Source: Pseudomonas caricapapayae (lineage in GTDB: Bacteria; Pseudomonadota; Gammaproteobacteria; Pseudomonadales; Pseudomonadaceae). Taken from it: 50,136 bases of DNA. How positions within the stretch are numbered: position 1 is the first letter of the stretch; every line of letters begins with the position of its first letter. The notes beneath the pieces are model-generated. The model was not told the DNA's origin. It saw only the letters and a program-made list of their open reading frames with translations, and made no database searches. Shown here in pieces: positions 15,144 through 24,296 of this stretch. The position numbers and the translations under genes were made by a program. The DNA lies in contig NZ_LJPW01000159.1 of the NCBI RefSeq assembly GCF_001400735.1, positions 1 to 50,136 of the forward strand, in the 5' to 3' direction.

Positions 15144-17855
15144 TCAAGTTTTGAAATGCCAGCAACGTACGGACTGGGGTATAGGGCTCATGGGAGTCCG
15201 CGCCTGTAGGTTTGCTCGAATGATGCTCTCGGTAGGTTTGCTGGCGTCGATCATCCTGTGCGTCCTGCCGTCCTTGAGCATTCGGCGCAGGGTGGCCAGA
15301 TCGGGAATGCGTTGGCGATGCTCATGCGCGACCTCGGCAAACTGGTTGAGGTTGATGGCGATGACGCCGGGATTTTTGCTGTGATTGACCAGTGGACTGC
15401 CAGGCAGGGATTCCAGGTAATCGAATACCTGCCAGAAGTCGTTCAGTTCTTGCGGATCGGTGGTGATCGCCGCCTGTCTATCGCTGGCCATGCCGCTTAT
15501 GTACTGGCGGGTCTGGCACATCATGGGCTCAGGCACTGTCAGCACCAGCTGCAGACAATCCAGCAGTGCGAGCAACATGCTGTGGTTGCGGATGATGCGG
15601 TCCGAGGTGAGTTTCTTACTGGCCCACAGTTCGGCCCGATGTTTAGGATAGACCTCGGCGAAGCGTGTCATCACCTTGTGTTCGGCCTTCATCGCCTTAA
15701 CCATAAAGTGGCTGACGTCTCCGACCTCGGTCTGCACCAGCGCGTCAGCAGCTGCCCGACTTTCCTCGGTGATGATGGGTTTTGCGAAGTAGAGTTTGGT
15801 AATGCGACTCAGGATCGCTTCATGACCTGAAACGCCGGCGTTCTGGGCAATGACGATCGACGCGCGGAAGGGCGGCTCGTAGGTGTCATTGCTGTTGTTC
15901 TTGACCCCTCGGGTGCGTAGCAGCCCTCCGCCGTAATAGTCCTTGAATTCGTCCCATTCAAACGATTTGGCGTTCTCGGCATCGGTGTTGCGATCGGCTT
16001 CAAGCAGCACCAGCGGTATATTGGATACCTGGCCCATCGCACGGCTGCGCCCGGAGATTGATCCTTTGGCTGGGTCGAAACCTTCATAGATGCGGCCGAA
16101 CAGTTTCCACAGGAACTTGATCAGCGTGGTTTTGCCGGAATCAGGCTCGCCGGACATTTCCAGAAAGGGAAAACTCTCGTAGTCGGCGCGGATCTGTTCG
16201 GCAAACAGGGAGCCGAACCAGTACGTCAGGGCGACCAGGCCTTTTTCACCGAAACATAGCCAGAGACTCGCTAACCAATCGTCGCGGTAGCCCTTCGAGG
16301 TGCTGGCCATGCTTATCTTGATCGACTTCATCAGGCATTTGACGCGTGTCTGACCGAACTCGAAATAGTCTTCGTCGTTGGCCTTGTAGACATTGCCGCC
16401 TTGCACGGCGTAGTCGTTGAAGATGTACGCCTTGTGCTCTTTGCTGTAGCCAATGAAGTCGATGGTTTCGACCGTTTTCAGACCTTCGGTTTGACGGATG
16501 ACGATCTGGTCCAGATGCTTTTGTGTGCCGAGCCACGTCGCGCCGGCATACATCAGGCGCGCCTTGAATTCGCTGCTCGACGATATCTGTTTCGGTGTAA
16601 AGGTGAACTTCTCGGGGGCGTTGTCATTGGGTGTGTCTACCTGAAAATAGAACCAGGCATCACCGGTCACGTCGTTCACTTGCTTGTAAAGCGCCTCAAA
16701 ATGGCAGTTAGCAATCATCTTCAAGGCGCATACAGATTCCAGAACCTTGGTTCGTGCCTGTCGGTCGTTCATCAACTGATCATCATGATCGTCACTTTTT
16801 AGAAGCGCCCGCTGCTCGTCCTCCAGCTTCGACAAATCGAACTTCGCCCAGTACATCCTGTTGGCAAACTCAAAATGGAATTCCGAAGTGGAGTCTTCCC
16901 AGGTGTACATCAAAATTGCCTTTTCACGAGGCGAGGGAGCCAGCAGCAGATCACCTTCGTGACGAGCGACGTCAAGATCACGCTGGCGGCGCTGCTCACG
17001 CTTATCAGTATCTTCAAAGCCCCAACGCTGGTGAAGGTCGTTCCAGTCAACCTTGCGGCGACCGTTCTGGGGCACGAGCGCTGCCGCACAGCTATAGCCT
17101 AGTTCTCGTGATTGCTTTACCCAGCGCTGCAGGTAGCCCAGTGCGGAGGGTTCGTTGTCCAGCGCCCAAACCAGGAGGGGGAGGTTGTTCTTGCGTTGAG
17201 CTGCGAGCTGTTCCAGAGCCTGAGCGGGGTAGCTGGTGCTCGACATGGCGGAGACTGCCGCGATTCCGTTCTGCCGCAGCGCCACGGCGTCGAAAATCCC
17301 TTCGACGATCCACAGTTCATCGACGATAGCGAGGTCAACATCAGGCGGGCACCACCATTGGCCCAAGGCGCTATATTTGGGTTTGAAGCGCGCTTTCATC
17401 TTGCCGAACCGAGCTGGACGGTCGATCAAGCGTTCCCAATAACCGTCGTTCGGTAGCGGGAAACGGATAGTTGCGCTCGAATCGCCTGATTCGTGGTTAA
17501 CGTAGTTTTCCTGGCTAAACCATCCGGTCATAGGGCCGACGTTGAAGCCTCGGGCGAACTCAAGGTAAGCCCGAGCCGTCACTGTTGGATCATTGTCTGT
17601 CGCAGGCGCACGCTTGCTCCAGTCTTCGAACAGGTCTTCGTACAGATCTTTCACATGCTCAATGTGACCGCAGCGCTCCGGTCGGCCACAGCGGATCTGC
17701 CAAGGGTTATCGTGGCGAGCGTACAGCTCTTTCTTCTTGCATTTTGGACAGGTGCCGCCTCGCATGTAGTTAGTGCCGGTACGCACCTTTAAGTCAAAAT
17801 CGAGCTGCAGGCGCTCTATGACCTTCGCTCGTAGTTTCTCTTTCATTACGGTCAT
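15144..17855 (-). CDS. Phage primase-helicase (TOPRIM plus ATPase)
   Basis: A 903-aa replication protein. The N-terminus has a zinc-binding motif (C36-P-K-C39, with C56 and C62) and the typical PWQIRC. A TOPRIM primase domain follows, with VEGIFDA (184-190) and the metal-binding segment VWALDNEP (229-236). The middle (about 310-520) has no clear motif. The C-terminal part is an SF3-like or AAA-type ATPase with Walker A GEPDSGKTT (569-577) and a downstream LVLLEADRN that would supply the acidic residues. It would prime and unwind phage DNA, the role of gpA or alpha-type proteins in P2 and P4 relatives. The start overlaps the previous stop (TAATG). Confidence 0.88.
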   Translation of the reverse strand: MTVMKEKLRAKVIERLQLDFDLKVRTGTNYMRGGTCPKCKKKELYARHDNPWQIRCGRPERCGHIEHVKDLYEDLFEDWSKRAPATDNDPTVTARAYLEFARGFNVGPMTGWFSQENYVNHESGDSSATIRFPLPNDGYWERLIDRPARFGKMKARFKPKYSALGQWWCPPDVDLAIVDELWIVEGIFDAVALRQNGIAAVSAMSSTSYPAQALEQLAAQRKNNLPLLVWALDNEPSALGYLQRWVKQSRELGYSCAAALVPQNGRRKVDWNDLHQRWGFEDTDKREQRRQRDLDVARHEGDLLLAPSPREKAILMYTWEDSTSEFHFEFANRMYWAKFDLSKLEDEQRALLKSDDHDDQLMNDRQARTKVLESVCALKMIANCHFEALYKQVNDVTGDAWFYFQVDTPNDNAPEKFTFTPKQISSSSEFKARLMYAGATWLGTQKHLDQIVIRQTEGLKTVETIDFIGYSKEHKAYIFNDYAVQGGNVYKANDEDYFEFGQTRVKCLMKSIKISMASTSKGYRDDWLASLWLCFGEKGLVALTYWFGSLFAEQIRADYESFPFLEMSGEPDSGKTTLIKFLWKLFGRIYEGFDPAKGSISGRSRAMGQVSNIPLVLLEADRNTDAENAKSFEWDEFKDYYGGGLLRTRGVKNNSNDTYEPPFRASIVIAQNAGVSGHEAILSRITKLYFAKPIITEESRAAADALVQTEVGDVSHFMVKAMKAEHKVMTRFAEVYPKHRAELWASKKLTSDRIIRNHSMLLALLDCLQLVLTVPEPMMCQTRQYISGMASDRQAAITTDPQELNDFWQVFDYLESLPGSPLVNHSKNPGVIAINLNQFAEVAHEHRQRIPDLATLRRMLKDGRTHRMIDASKPTESIIRANLQARTPMSPIPQSVRCWHFKT

Positions 17856-18088
17856 TAATTAACGGCCTTCAAACTGTGGGACAGGGCTGCCATGAGGCGC
17901 ACTTGTGCAGCCATTTCAGGGACTCGCGCGAGAATCGCTCCATGACGTTGGCCGTCCGCGACGAAGCGGTATTGATCGTCGTACCAGTATTCGTTGAGCC
18001 TCAAGCGGTACTGCTCTCGCAGGGCTTCCAGCAGCGCCTTGGCCTGGGCTTTGGGCAATTGGGTGGTGACGATCACGACGTTGGCCAT
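17855..18088 (-). CDS. Hypothetical early phage protein
   Basis: A 77-aa protein starting at MANVVIVTTQLPKAQ. The ATG ten codons inside the longer open frame is preferred because family-like sequence begins there. It is helical and small (ALLEALREQYRLRLNEYWYDD). It is translationally coupled to the primase through TAATG. The function is unknown. Confidence 0.6.
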   Translation of the reverse strand: MANVVIVTTQLPKAQAKALLEALREQYRLRLNEYWYDDQYRFVADGQRHGAILARVPEMAAQVRLMAALSHSLKAVN

Positions 18089-18165
18089 CGTTAAACCTCG
18101 AATTCGGGCGCAGTTCACCCATACCCACGATGCAATTGGGTAGGGCTCGTATGTGTTGGTTGGTA

Positions 18166-18531
18166 TTAGGTATTGGTGACGCGGTAGCGGGCGCAGTCGA
18201 TTGATCCGACGATGCGTTCAAATATCAGGCTGACGGGGATTGCCCACGCAGTACCTGTTTCTGGATCAACGATGACGGCGTGCGTGGAGGTGCTGCCTGC
18301 CGTATCGATCTGTTGACGATCACAGATAGCCGTAATGTCGCTGACGGCAAGATCAACGATCCGCGAGGCTATGTGATCAACCACGTTGAAACCGCTGGTT
18401 AAAAACAGGGTAGCCCGCTCACGCAAGTGATAGTCATAGGTCAGGTGTTCGGCATGATGACGCTGCAGGAATTGCACCGCCGCTGCTTTCAGTACGTCCT
18501 GAAAATCCTTAACTGCAGGCGAGTTGTTCAT
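18166..18531 (-). CDS. Hypothetical early phage protein
   Basis: A 121-aa soluble protein beginning MNNSPAVKDFQDVLK. Its ATG overlaps the stop of the YmfL-like gene (ATGA). The C-terminal part (HAVIVDPETGTAWAIPVSLI) is beta-rich. No family was recognised. It is expressed in the early operon. Confidence 0.6.
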   Translation of the reverse strand: MNNSPAVKDFQDVLKAAAVQFLQRHHAEHLTYDYHLRERATLFLTSGFNVVDHIASRIVDLAVSDITAICDRQQIDTAGSTSTHAVIVDPETGTAWAIPVSLIFERIVGSIDCARYRVTNT

Positions 18532-19037
18532 TGCGGTGTCCCTGACTTTGCGCGGTAAAGGTCGATGGCTGCCAGCACTTCGGAGTGCCGCGCTGCCATA
18601 TGAAGGTTGTGAGCATTGAGAATGTGCTCTGCCTCGGCCTCACTGATGCAACCGTCTGCGAGTGCCTTGGCAATCTCTTGGTCGACGCAACCCCGCTTTG
18701 CTGACGCTTGAATCGATAGGGCATACATTTCGACGTTATCCAATGTCTCAGGATCAGCAACAGGGACGAATAAGCCGCCATACATTGACGCGACGTAGTT
18801 TGGTAGGTGTTGTGTCCCTGCCTCTTGCTCAAGCTGGAACAGCTGAGCGTCTGTCAGCGGCCGGCTGTTGTTGTTCTCATAGGCGTGATTGTCGAACTTC
18901 TTTAATGCCAGACCGATTCGAGCGGCTGCGCACTCCCGCCCACCTGGGTAACTGCAGATAATTGCGCTGACTACTTCGCGGCGAGTCTTTAGAACTGCTT
19001 TTTTCATGTTCTGCTTTTCCCTGCTGATCCGCGCCAT
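18528..19037 (-). CDS. YmfL-like phage regulatory protein
   Basis: A 169-aa protein similar to the YmfL family of putative phage regulators, often found right after cro. The recognisable part is VVSAIICSYPGGRECAAARI, followed by NNSRPLTDAQLFQLEQEAGT. It probably binds DNA and acts like a CII-type regulator of the early region, though this is not proven for the family. The first ATG overlaps the cro-like stop (TAATG). A second ATG (MKKAVLK) ten codons later also has a ribosome site, so the exact start is open. Confidence 0.7.
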   Translation of the reverse strand: MARISREKQNMKKAVLKTRREVVSAIICSYPGGRECAAARIGLALKKFDNHAYENNNSRPLTDAQLFQLEQEAGTQHLPNYVASMYGGLFVPVADPETLDNVEMYALSIQASAKRGCVDQEIAKALADGCISEAEAEHILNAHNLHMAARHSEVLAAIDLYRAKSGTPQ

Positions 19038-19237
19038 TACTGTTCAATCACGCCGTCTTTGATTCCCAGCAATACGGCGGCGCGATGTGCCTCCCCTCGG
19101 CGACCTTTTTTGCGACCGTGCAAGAGGTCGCTAACCAAGTTCTTGTTCAATTCGTGCTTTCTGCTGAACTCGGCAATGCTTTCACCTCGACGATCAAGGG
19201 ACTCACGGGCTTGCTCGGGTGTGAGAGTGACGGGCAT
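19037..19237 (-). CDS. Cro-like DNA-binding protein
   Basis: A 66-aa protein with a helix-turn-helix (SIAEFSRKHELNKNLVSDLLHGRKKGRRG). It is the first gene of the leftward early operon and is divergent from the XRE repressor at 19325, the standard cro/cI layout. It would bind the 87-bp region between them and favour lytic genes. Confidence 0.78.
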   Translation of the reverse strand: MPVTLTPEQARESLDRRGESIAEFSRKHELNKNLVSDLLHGRKKGRRGEAHRAAVLLGIKDGVIEQ

Positions 19238-19324
19238 AGTGTTGGCTCGTGTGTGTTGGTGTGGGTTGGTGTTCGTACAGCGCCGATTATGACCAGATAA
19301 TTTGTCTTGTAAAGGGTCTTATGT
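19238..19324. promoter_or_regulatory. Immunity switch region
   Basis: 87 bases between the divergent repressor and Cro-like genes. They must hold both promoters and the shared operators. The right part is AT-rich (GATAATTTGTCTTGTAAAG). I see only short imperfect dyads, so I do not assign exact operators. Confidence 0.6.
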
Positions 19325-19705
19325 TTGAAAAAATTGTCTTCGGGGGAGTTCTCGGATCTGAGCGCGGGCGAATGCTTGCGTGAAGAAAGGAATCGACTGG
19401 GTCTTAAACAAGAGGAAATGGCCCAAATTGGCGGTGTTACACGGAATACCCAGGGAAGCTATGAGCGGAACGAGCGGCGACCCGACACCGGCTACCTGAA
19501 AGCCCTGCACGGCGTGGGTCTTGATGTTCTATATGTCGTGACAGGCGTTAGAAGCGCCCCAAGCATTACGGATATCTCCGAAAACGAAGCCGCCTTGCTC
19601 ACGCGTGTCAGAGCTCTGCCTCTCCATGACCAAGAAACAGTTCACCGTATGGTTGATGCATTGGGTGCAGTGGCTGAAAGAGACAGCGCAGGACAATTGA
19701 AGTAA
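19325..19705 (+). CDS. Phage repressor, XRE family
   Basis: A 126-aa protein with an N-terminal XRE helix-turn-helix (CLREERNRLGLKQEEMAQIGGVTRNTQGSYERNER, about residues 17-51). The C-terminal part is short and has no LexA-type Ser-Lys peptidase, so it would not be inactivated by RecA-stimulated self-cleavage. That resembles the short repressors of P2-type phages. The start is a TTG at 19325 with AAGGG about 8 bases upstream; the ATG at 19321 is in another frame. It would maintain lysogeny by repressing the divergent early promoter. Confidence 0.78.
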   Translation: MKKLSSGEFSDLSAGECLREERNRLGLKQEEMAQIGGVTRNTQGSYERNERRPDTGYLKALHGVGLDVLYVVTGVRSAPSITDISENEAALLTRVRALPLHDQETVHRMVDALGAVAERDSAGQLK

Positions 19706-19791
19706 TCGTTTAAAATTGTGTCCAACCACGGTTTTGGCTCTACAGATGCCGTCTACGTCCGCTCCGGAATTTACAGAATGGAGCGGTTCAC

Positions 19792-19971
19792 ATGTTAGAT
19801 CTGGTTGAAGTGGAAAACGGCTGTGTTGCCGAAGAGGAGCGCGAGTGGATGATAATTAGTCGGAAGGAGCGACTTCTTATTGAGCTCCATCGGCGGATAT
19901 CAGAGCGTGATCAACATCAACTCGTACGTCTCACCTCTGGACTTGTAATCCTGGAACAGGAACAAGTCTGA
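19792..19971 (+). CDS. Small 59-aa protein after the repressor
   Basis: A short open frame, MLDLVEVENGCVAEEEREWM to EQEQV, with GGAG about 9 bases before the ATG. It is highly charged and helical, with no known motif. It is 86 bases after the repressor and may share its transcript, so it may be expressed in the lysogen. Confidence 0.5.
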   Translation: MLDLVEVENGCVAEEEREWMIISRKERLLIELHRRISERDQHQLVRLTSGLVILEQEQV

Positions 19972-20032
19972 GTTGATCATTCTTTAGACGTACCGAACGT
20001 GTATGGACCGCCGTCATGGCGTCGGTGGTCCA

Positions 20033-20293
20033 TCAGGCAACAGCCTGCCTTCCGAGCTGTTCGAACAATTCCTTCTGTTTATCCGGTGTCAAATCACGTA
20101 ATCGGTCAAACAACAGCACATCCAGCTGCTGTGCAGACGGCCTCAGCGTGTGTGAAAACATCAAATTGGCCACCCATGTGTGTCCACATTTCGCATCAAG
20201 GCACTGGCAGTACAACTTCACATAAGCTTTGGTAACCTCCTCCCGAGAGCTAATGCGTCCCTTGTGCCCACACGTTGTGCAATAAATTCTCAT
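20033..20293 (-). CDS. ogr: Ogr/Delta-like late transcription activator
   Basis: An 86-aa zinc-finger protein of the Ogr/Delta family. It has CTTCG at C6 and C9 and a second pair in CLDAKCGHTWVAN, the arrangement by which Ogr binds zinc. Ogr binds upstream of late promoters and recruits RNA polymerase through its alpha subunit. It lies downstream of portal and terminase in the same direction. The C-terminal half (LRDLTPDKQKELFEQL) is helical. Confidence 0.88.
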   Translation of the reverse strand: MRIYCTTCGHKGRISSREEVTKAYVKLYCQCLDAKCGHTWVANLMFSHTLRPSAQQLDVLLFDRLRDLTPDKQKELFEQLGRQAVA

Positions 20294-20368
20294 GTTCCCT
20301 CCCCAGGGCCATCTTCTCGCTAGTATTTTGCCATACCCGTAGTGGCATTATCTGTGGTTTCGGTCATA

Positions 20369-21388
20369 TCAAGCCGTTGCTGGTGTCACCGGCACCAACT
20401 GCCAGGAGAACCGCCGGTCTTCGCGCAACGTTGCATTGGCTTGGTCGAACAGCTGACAGATCGGCCTGATCTCATTGCTGGTGTAAACGCGATCGATCTT
20501 CTCAATGTCGCCAAACCCCCCATTGTTTTCCGGGATGATTCCGGCCAAAGCCGGGTTCATACGCCAAGCCGCGATCACGTCATTGCGCGTGATGTTCTTC
20601 ACCTTCTCCAGTTCGTCCTTGGCTTGAAAGTCACCCACCGGGATGATCTGGATGGCCTTCTCGGAACCGCCCGGAATGTTGACGAACATCGACCGGAAGT
20701 TGCCCACTCCTTTGCTGGCCGTGATCTGGGCACGTAGCTCGTCTTCGTCCTCTTCGGTCAGGTTCGGGTCGTTGGTGTAGAAGATGTATCCGGCATGAGC
20801 GCCATTGCTGTAGTAGCGACGACGAAAAAGAGTTGCTGCCTCATTGAGCAACAGTGCCTGCAGGCCGCCCAGGTACTCGGGCACGCCATAGATATTCTGT
20901 TCCACGTCGTAATTGAGGATGTGTTCAATCTCGTGTTCTTCGAACTCGGTCTCCCGTCCGTTCTGCTCCAACTGGACGAACCCGCCGTCGACCCTCACCC
21001 GCATGTTGATGGCCGGCAAATGGGTCAGCTCCAGGATCTGGCCCAGCATGTTAGGGACGCGGTAGAAATACGCCTCGCCAAACACCATGAAGTCGAGCGC
21101 GGCCCGACTCATATCGGCCACCGATAGACCGGCTGAAGGGATGAATTCACGCAGCAGCAGATTGCGTTTGAACCCCGGTATCGCGCCGTGGTGTGCGTTG
21201 GCTTTGAGCAGCTTGGCAAGCCCCCTGCGTGAGACTGGCGGCGTGAAGATGCGACCGTCGTCGCTGGCGAACACGCCTAGGTACTGCGCGATGTTGTCGG
21301 TCAGCACGGATTCCGGCGCACCGAATGTGAATGCACGCATGGGCCGTTGCGCCGGTTTTTCCTGCTGCAGGGTTTTGGGTTTTGCCAT
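20369..21388 (-). CDS. Q: Portal protein (P2 gpQ type)
   Basis: A 339-aa portal of the P2/PBSX type, forming the dodecameric ring through which DNA enters the head. Family segments include GLAKLLKANAHHGAI, MSRAALDFMVFGEAYFYRV and DVEQNIYGVPEYLGGLQALLLN, plus RYYSNGAHAGYIFY. The length matches P2 Q. The start lies inside the 3' part of the terminase frame. It is expressed in the leftward late operon P-Q-ogr. Confidence 0.93.
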   Translation of the reverse strand: MAKPKTLQQEKPAQRPMRAFTFGAPESVLTDNIAQYLGVFASDDGRIFTPPVSRRGLAKLLKANAHHGAIPGFKRNLLLREFIPSAGLSVADMSRAALDFMVFGEAYFYRVPNMLGQILELTHLPAINMRVRVDGGFVQLEQNGRETEFEEHEIEHILNYDVEQNIYGVPEYLGGLQALLLNEAATLFRRRYYSNGAHAGYIFYTNDPNLTEEDEDELRAQITASKGVGNFRSMFVNIPGGSEKAIQIIPVGDFQAKDELEKVKNITRNDVIAAWRMNPALAGIIPENNGGFGDIEKIDRVYTSNEIRPICQLFDQANATLREDRRFSWQLVPVTPATA

Positions 21389-23201
21389 GGGAAGTTGATC
21401 CAGTGAGTGCGTAGCGACTGCGCCGCTTTTTGTCCGTGTTGAGGGGTTCGTACTGCAGGGCGTGCATGACCGCCCAGGCCACGTCCGCGTGACCTGTCGC
21501 GTCGGTTCGCGACGCGCTGTAGGTCACCTGGCCGCTGGCGGTTGTGCCGCGCTTGATTGTCAGGAAGGCCTGGGCGATATCGTTCCAGCCGGCGTCCCAC
21601 TCGATGCGGCTGCCCTGGATGGTGTCCTGAGCCTTGAGCACCAACAGGTTCTTGGTTTCCAGGCTGTAGTGGATCGAGGTCGCACGCGGGTAGAAGTCAC
21701 GCACCAGGTCGAAGACACCGTAGCCGATGCCGGTCGTGTCGATCCCGATGTGCTGAACGTTGAAGCGCTCGGTCAGCTTCTTGACCTGCTCGGCCTGGTA
21801 CTTGAATGACTGACCACGCCAGCTGTGCTTCTCCAGGATCCGGAACTTGCCGCCGTTCTCCAGCGGCGGTGCGATGACCACGCACGTCGCGTCGTCGCGT
21901 GTCCGGCTCGGGTCGTAACCGATCCAGACCGGGCTGTTGCCATACGGGCGCGGGTCGTCCGGATCGAAGTCGGCCCACAACGACAGGTCCGAATAGCAGC
22001 GCTCCAGATCTGCCAGGGAAAACGCGCTCTGGCTGCTGTCGATGAATTTGCACATGAACAGCTGCTGGAACTTGTCGTCGTCGTACTCCAGCTGCAGCTG
22101 CTCGAGGTCGAACAGATCGCAGCCGCCGGCGATGGCGTCCAGGATGGTGATCACCTTGCGCCACTGACCGTCCGGACACAGCGCGCCGGCAGAGATCTGC
22201 TTATCGCTCGGCCATGGCTCCTTAGCGTTCTTGCGCTTGCTGTTGCGGAACTTCTCGCCTTGCCAAAACGGATAGGCCTGGTGCGACACGGCGCTGGGTG
22301 TGGAGAAATAGGTTTTGCGCCACTTCTTATGGGTCGCCATGGCGCTGGCCACGGTGTTCAGTTTCTCGAAGTCGCGGATCCAGAAATATTCGTCGACGTA
22401 CACATGGCCATGGTGACCCTGCGCGGTGCTGCTGTTGGTGCTAAGAAAGCGCAGCTCGGCCCAGGGCTTGCCGTCCTTGCTGAGAACGATCGGATTGCCG
22501 GTCAGCTCCAGGCCGAACCAGGACTGGGCAAAGGCGATGATGTAGCTGCGGAAAATCTCGGACTGGGCGCGGCTGGCCGACAGGAACACCTGGTTATCGC
22601 CGGTCAGCACTGCGTCCATGAAGGCTTCGCCGGCGAAGTAGTAGGTCAGGCCCACCTGGCGGCTTTTGAGGATGTTCCGGATCCTGGCGGTCAGCGGGTT
22701 CTGTTTCGCGGCGAACAGCTCTTTCTGGTAGCCGTACATTTTGCTGATGAACTTGTCGAGAAAGTCCACTTCGCGCAGCTCGCTGACGTCGTTCTTGACC
22801 TTCTTTTCCCGCTTCTTGCCGTCGCGCTTGCCACGCTCCCGTCGCTCACCTCGTTGATCATCGCGGCGATGGCCATCGTCATCCTGATCATCACCGACCG
22901 GCGCGACCACCGGCTTTACACACTGCTTAACCAAGCGTTCGCGGACGGTCGTCAACCGGTCCAGTTCGTCCAGCTCGCCCTTGGTCAGCGAGTCGGCTTT
23001 CTCCAGAAGCAAGGTGATACGCCGGCTGACGGCGGTCAGCGGTTCTTCATCCGTCAGCATGTCTTCCCAGCCACCAACGCGGATCCAGTGGTACACGATC
23101 CGGATGTTGGGCAGGTTCAACTGCGCCTGAATTTCCTTGGCCTTGTGACGGCGCAGAAACAGGCGTTTGGCGGCTTCTTTGACTTCGGTTGAGTAGTACA
23201 T
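21147..23201 (-). CDS. P: Terminase ATPase subunit (P2 gpP type)
   Basis: A 684-aa large terminase that would package DNA, starting at MYYSTEVKEAAKRLF (the start 23 codons upstream has no family sequence). Residues 10-45 are an HTH (KAKEIQAQLNLPNIRIVYHW), 103-137 are a charged linker, the ATPase has K179-S-R-Q-V-G-L-T186 and VYVDEY (267-272), and the nuclease has IGYDPSRTRDDATC. The frame does not stop near ALQYEPLNTDKKRRSRYAL, where family members usually end, but runs about 80 residues more over the start of the portal gene. P2 gpP has about 590 residues, so the tail is probably a new extension in the portal's shadow frame. Confidence 0.9.
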   Translation of the reverse strand: MYYSTEVKEAAKRLFLRRHKAKEIQAQLNLPNIRIVYHWIRVGGWEDMLTDEEPLTAVSRRITLLLEKADSLTKGELDELDRLTTVRERLVKQCVKPVVAPVGDDQDDDGHRRDDQRGERRERGKRDGKKREKKVKNDVSELREVDFLDKFISKMYGYQKELFAAKQNPLTARIRNILKSRQVGLTYYFAGEAFMDAVLTGDNQVFLSASRAQSEIFRSYIIAFAQSWFGLELTGNPIVLSKDGKPWAELRFLSTNSSTAQGHHGHVYVDEYFWIRDFEKLNTVASAMATHKKWRKTYFSTPSAVSHQAYPFWQGEKFRNSKRKNAKEPWPSDKQISAGALCPDGQWRKVITILDAIAGGCDLFDLEQLQLEYDDDKFQQLFMCKFIDSSQSAFSLADLERCYSDLSLWADFDPDDPRPYGNSPVWIGYDPSRTRDDATCVVIAPPLENGGKFRILEKHSWRGQSFKYQAEQVKKLTERFNVQHIGIDTTGIGYGVFDLVRDFYPRATSIHYSLETKNLLVLKAQDTIQGSRIEWDAGWNDIAQAFLTIKRGTTASGQVTYSASRTDATGHADVAWAVMHALQYEPLNTDKKRRSRYALTGSTSHGKTQNPAAGKTGATAHACIHIRCAGIRADRQHRAVPRRVRQRRRSHLHAASLTQGACQAAQSQRTPRRDTGVQTQSAAA

Positions 23202-23249
23202 GGGCCGCAGTCTATGCGGCGAAAACGCAGAAAACGTGCAGTTAAAATC

Positions 23250-23286
23250 CGCGTTTCTCCTATAAATCAAATATAGGAGAAGCGCG
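23250..23286. promoter_or_regulatory. Palindrome between divergent late operons
   Basis: The arms CGCGTTTCTCCTATA (23250-23264) and TATAGGAGAAGCGCG (23272-23286) pair with one T-G mismatch around a 7-base AT-rich loop. It lies in the 143-bp gap between the leftward terminase and the rightward scaffold gene, where P2 has paired Ogr-dependent late promoters. It may be an activator site serving both directions. Confidence 0.55.
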
Positions 23287-23344
23287 AAAGTAAACCGTTT
23301 GTTGGAGACGTTGCGGCTCCCTATCTTGGGGCCTCAACTTACCG

Positions 23345-24295
23345 ATGAGCGCAGTTCTTCCCATGCCCCGTTCCCTTGTCAGCTTCTGGAAACGCGTCGC
23401 CACCAGCGGTCCTACCGTCGATGGTCGCGTCATCACGCCCCAGGAACTGCGCGACATCGCCGAGACGTACAGCACTACTACTTACACGGCCACCATCTGG
23501 TCCGAACATGACCGCTGGCCAGGCTCCTACGGCACCGTGTTTGCCGTGCGCCTGATCGAGGACGTCGAGGGTCTGGCCCCCGGCCAAGTCGCGCTGGAAG
23601 CGCAGTTGAAGCCCAACCAAAAGCTGCTGTGGCTCAACGACCAAGGCGAAAAGCTCTTCACCAGTATCGAGATCATGCCCGACTTTGCTGGCACCGGCAG
23701 GGCGTACCTGACCGGCCTGGCCGTCACCGACGAGCCGGCCAGCCTGGGCACTCAAGAACTCTACTTCTCCCGCAACCCGGGCAGCCCCGGCAAGCGCGTG
23801 CATTACGCGGCGGCCGTCCCGCTGGGTTCGATTGGTGAAGACGAACCGCAGGGCGAGGTGGCCAAGCTGTTCAGCATGTTCACCGGCCTGTTCAAGCGCT
23901 TTGGCATTGAAGAGGTGCCAGCCGAAACCACCCCGCAAACCCCTACCGAGAGCAAACCCCCAATGGATGAAGCTACAGCCAAAGCGCTGCAGGCCTTGAT
24001 CGAACAGCAACTGATCGTCACTGCCGGCATTCAGGCGCTGATTGACAGTTTTGCAGAAGCACCGCCGGCACCCGACCAGGCCCCGATCGACGACGTACAG
24101 ACGGCGGTCGATGACATCGTGGGCACCGCCGAAGAAGAGAAGCAGATGAGCCGCAAAGGCTCTGACAATGCTGCCGTTCTCGCTGGCATGGCGAAGTTGG
24201 AAGCCCGTTTCAGCGCCTTGCTGGACAAGCCGGAAGGCCGCCACCTGTCACGCACCACCGGTGCCGCTGACCCTAAACCGAAGCGGGTACTCTGA
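23345..24295 (+). CDS. O: Capsid scaffolding protein/protease (P2 gpO type)
   Basis: A 316-aa protein of the GPO family (serine peptidase S77), which scaffolds the procapsid and cuts capsid proteins and itself. The likely triad is D26 in TVDGR, H55 in WSEHDRW and S107 in LFTSIEI, equivalent to D19/H48/S107 of P2. Residues 200-300 form the helical scaffold. The start at MSAVLP lacks a clear ribosome site, and a second ATG six codons on is possible. It is the first gene of the main rightward late operon. Confidence 0.92.
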   Translation: MSAVLPMPRSLVSFWKRVATSGPTVDGRVITPQELRDIAETYSTTTYTATIWSEHDRWPGSYGTVFAVRLIEDVEGLAPGQVALEAQLKPNQKLLWLNDQGEKLFTSIEIMPDFAGTGRAYLTGLAVTDEPASLGTQELYFSRNPGSPGKRVHYAAAVPLGSIGEDEPQGEVAKLFSMFTGLFKRFGIEEVPAETTPQTPTESKPPMDEATAKALQALIEQQLIVTAGIQALIDSFAEAPPAPDQAPIDDVQTAVDDIVGTAEEEKQMSRKGSDNAAVLAGMAKLEARFSALLDKPEGRHLSRTTGAADPKPKRVL

Positions 24296-24296
24296 C

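Noticed and set aside
21825..23192. 455-aa plus frame opposite the terminase
   Set aside because: Antisense shadow in a GC-rich gene; the terminase motifs on the other strand are clear.
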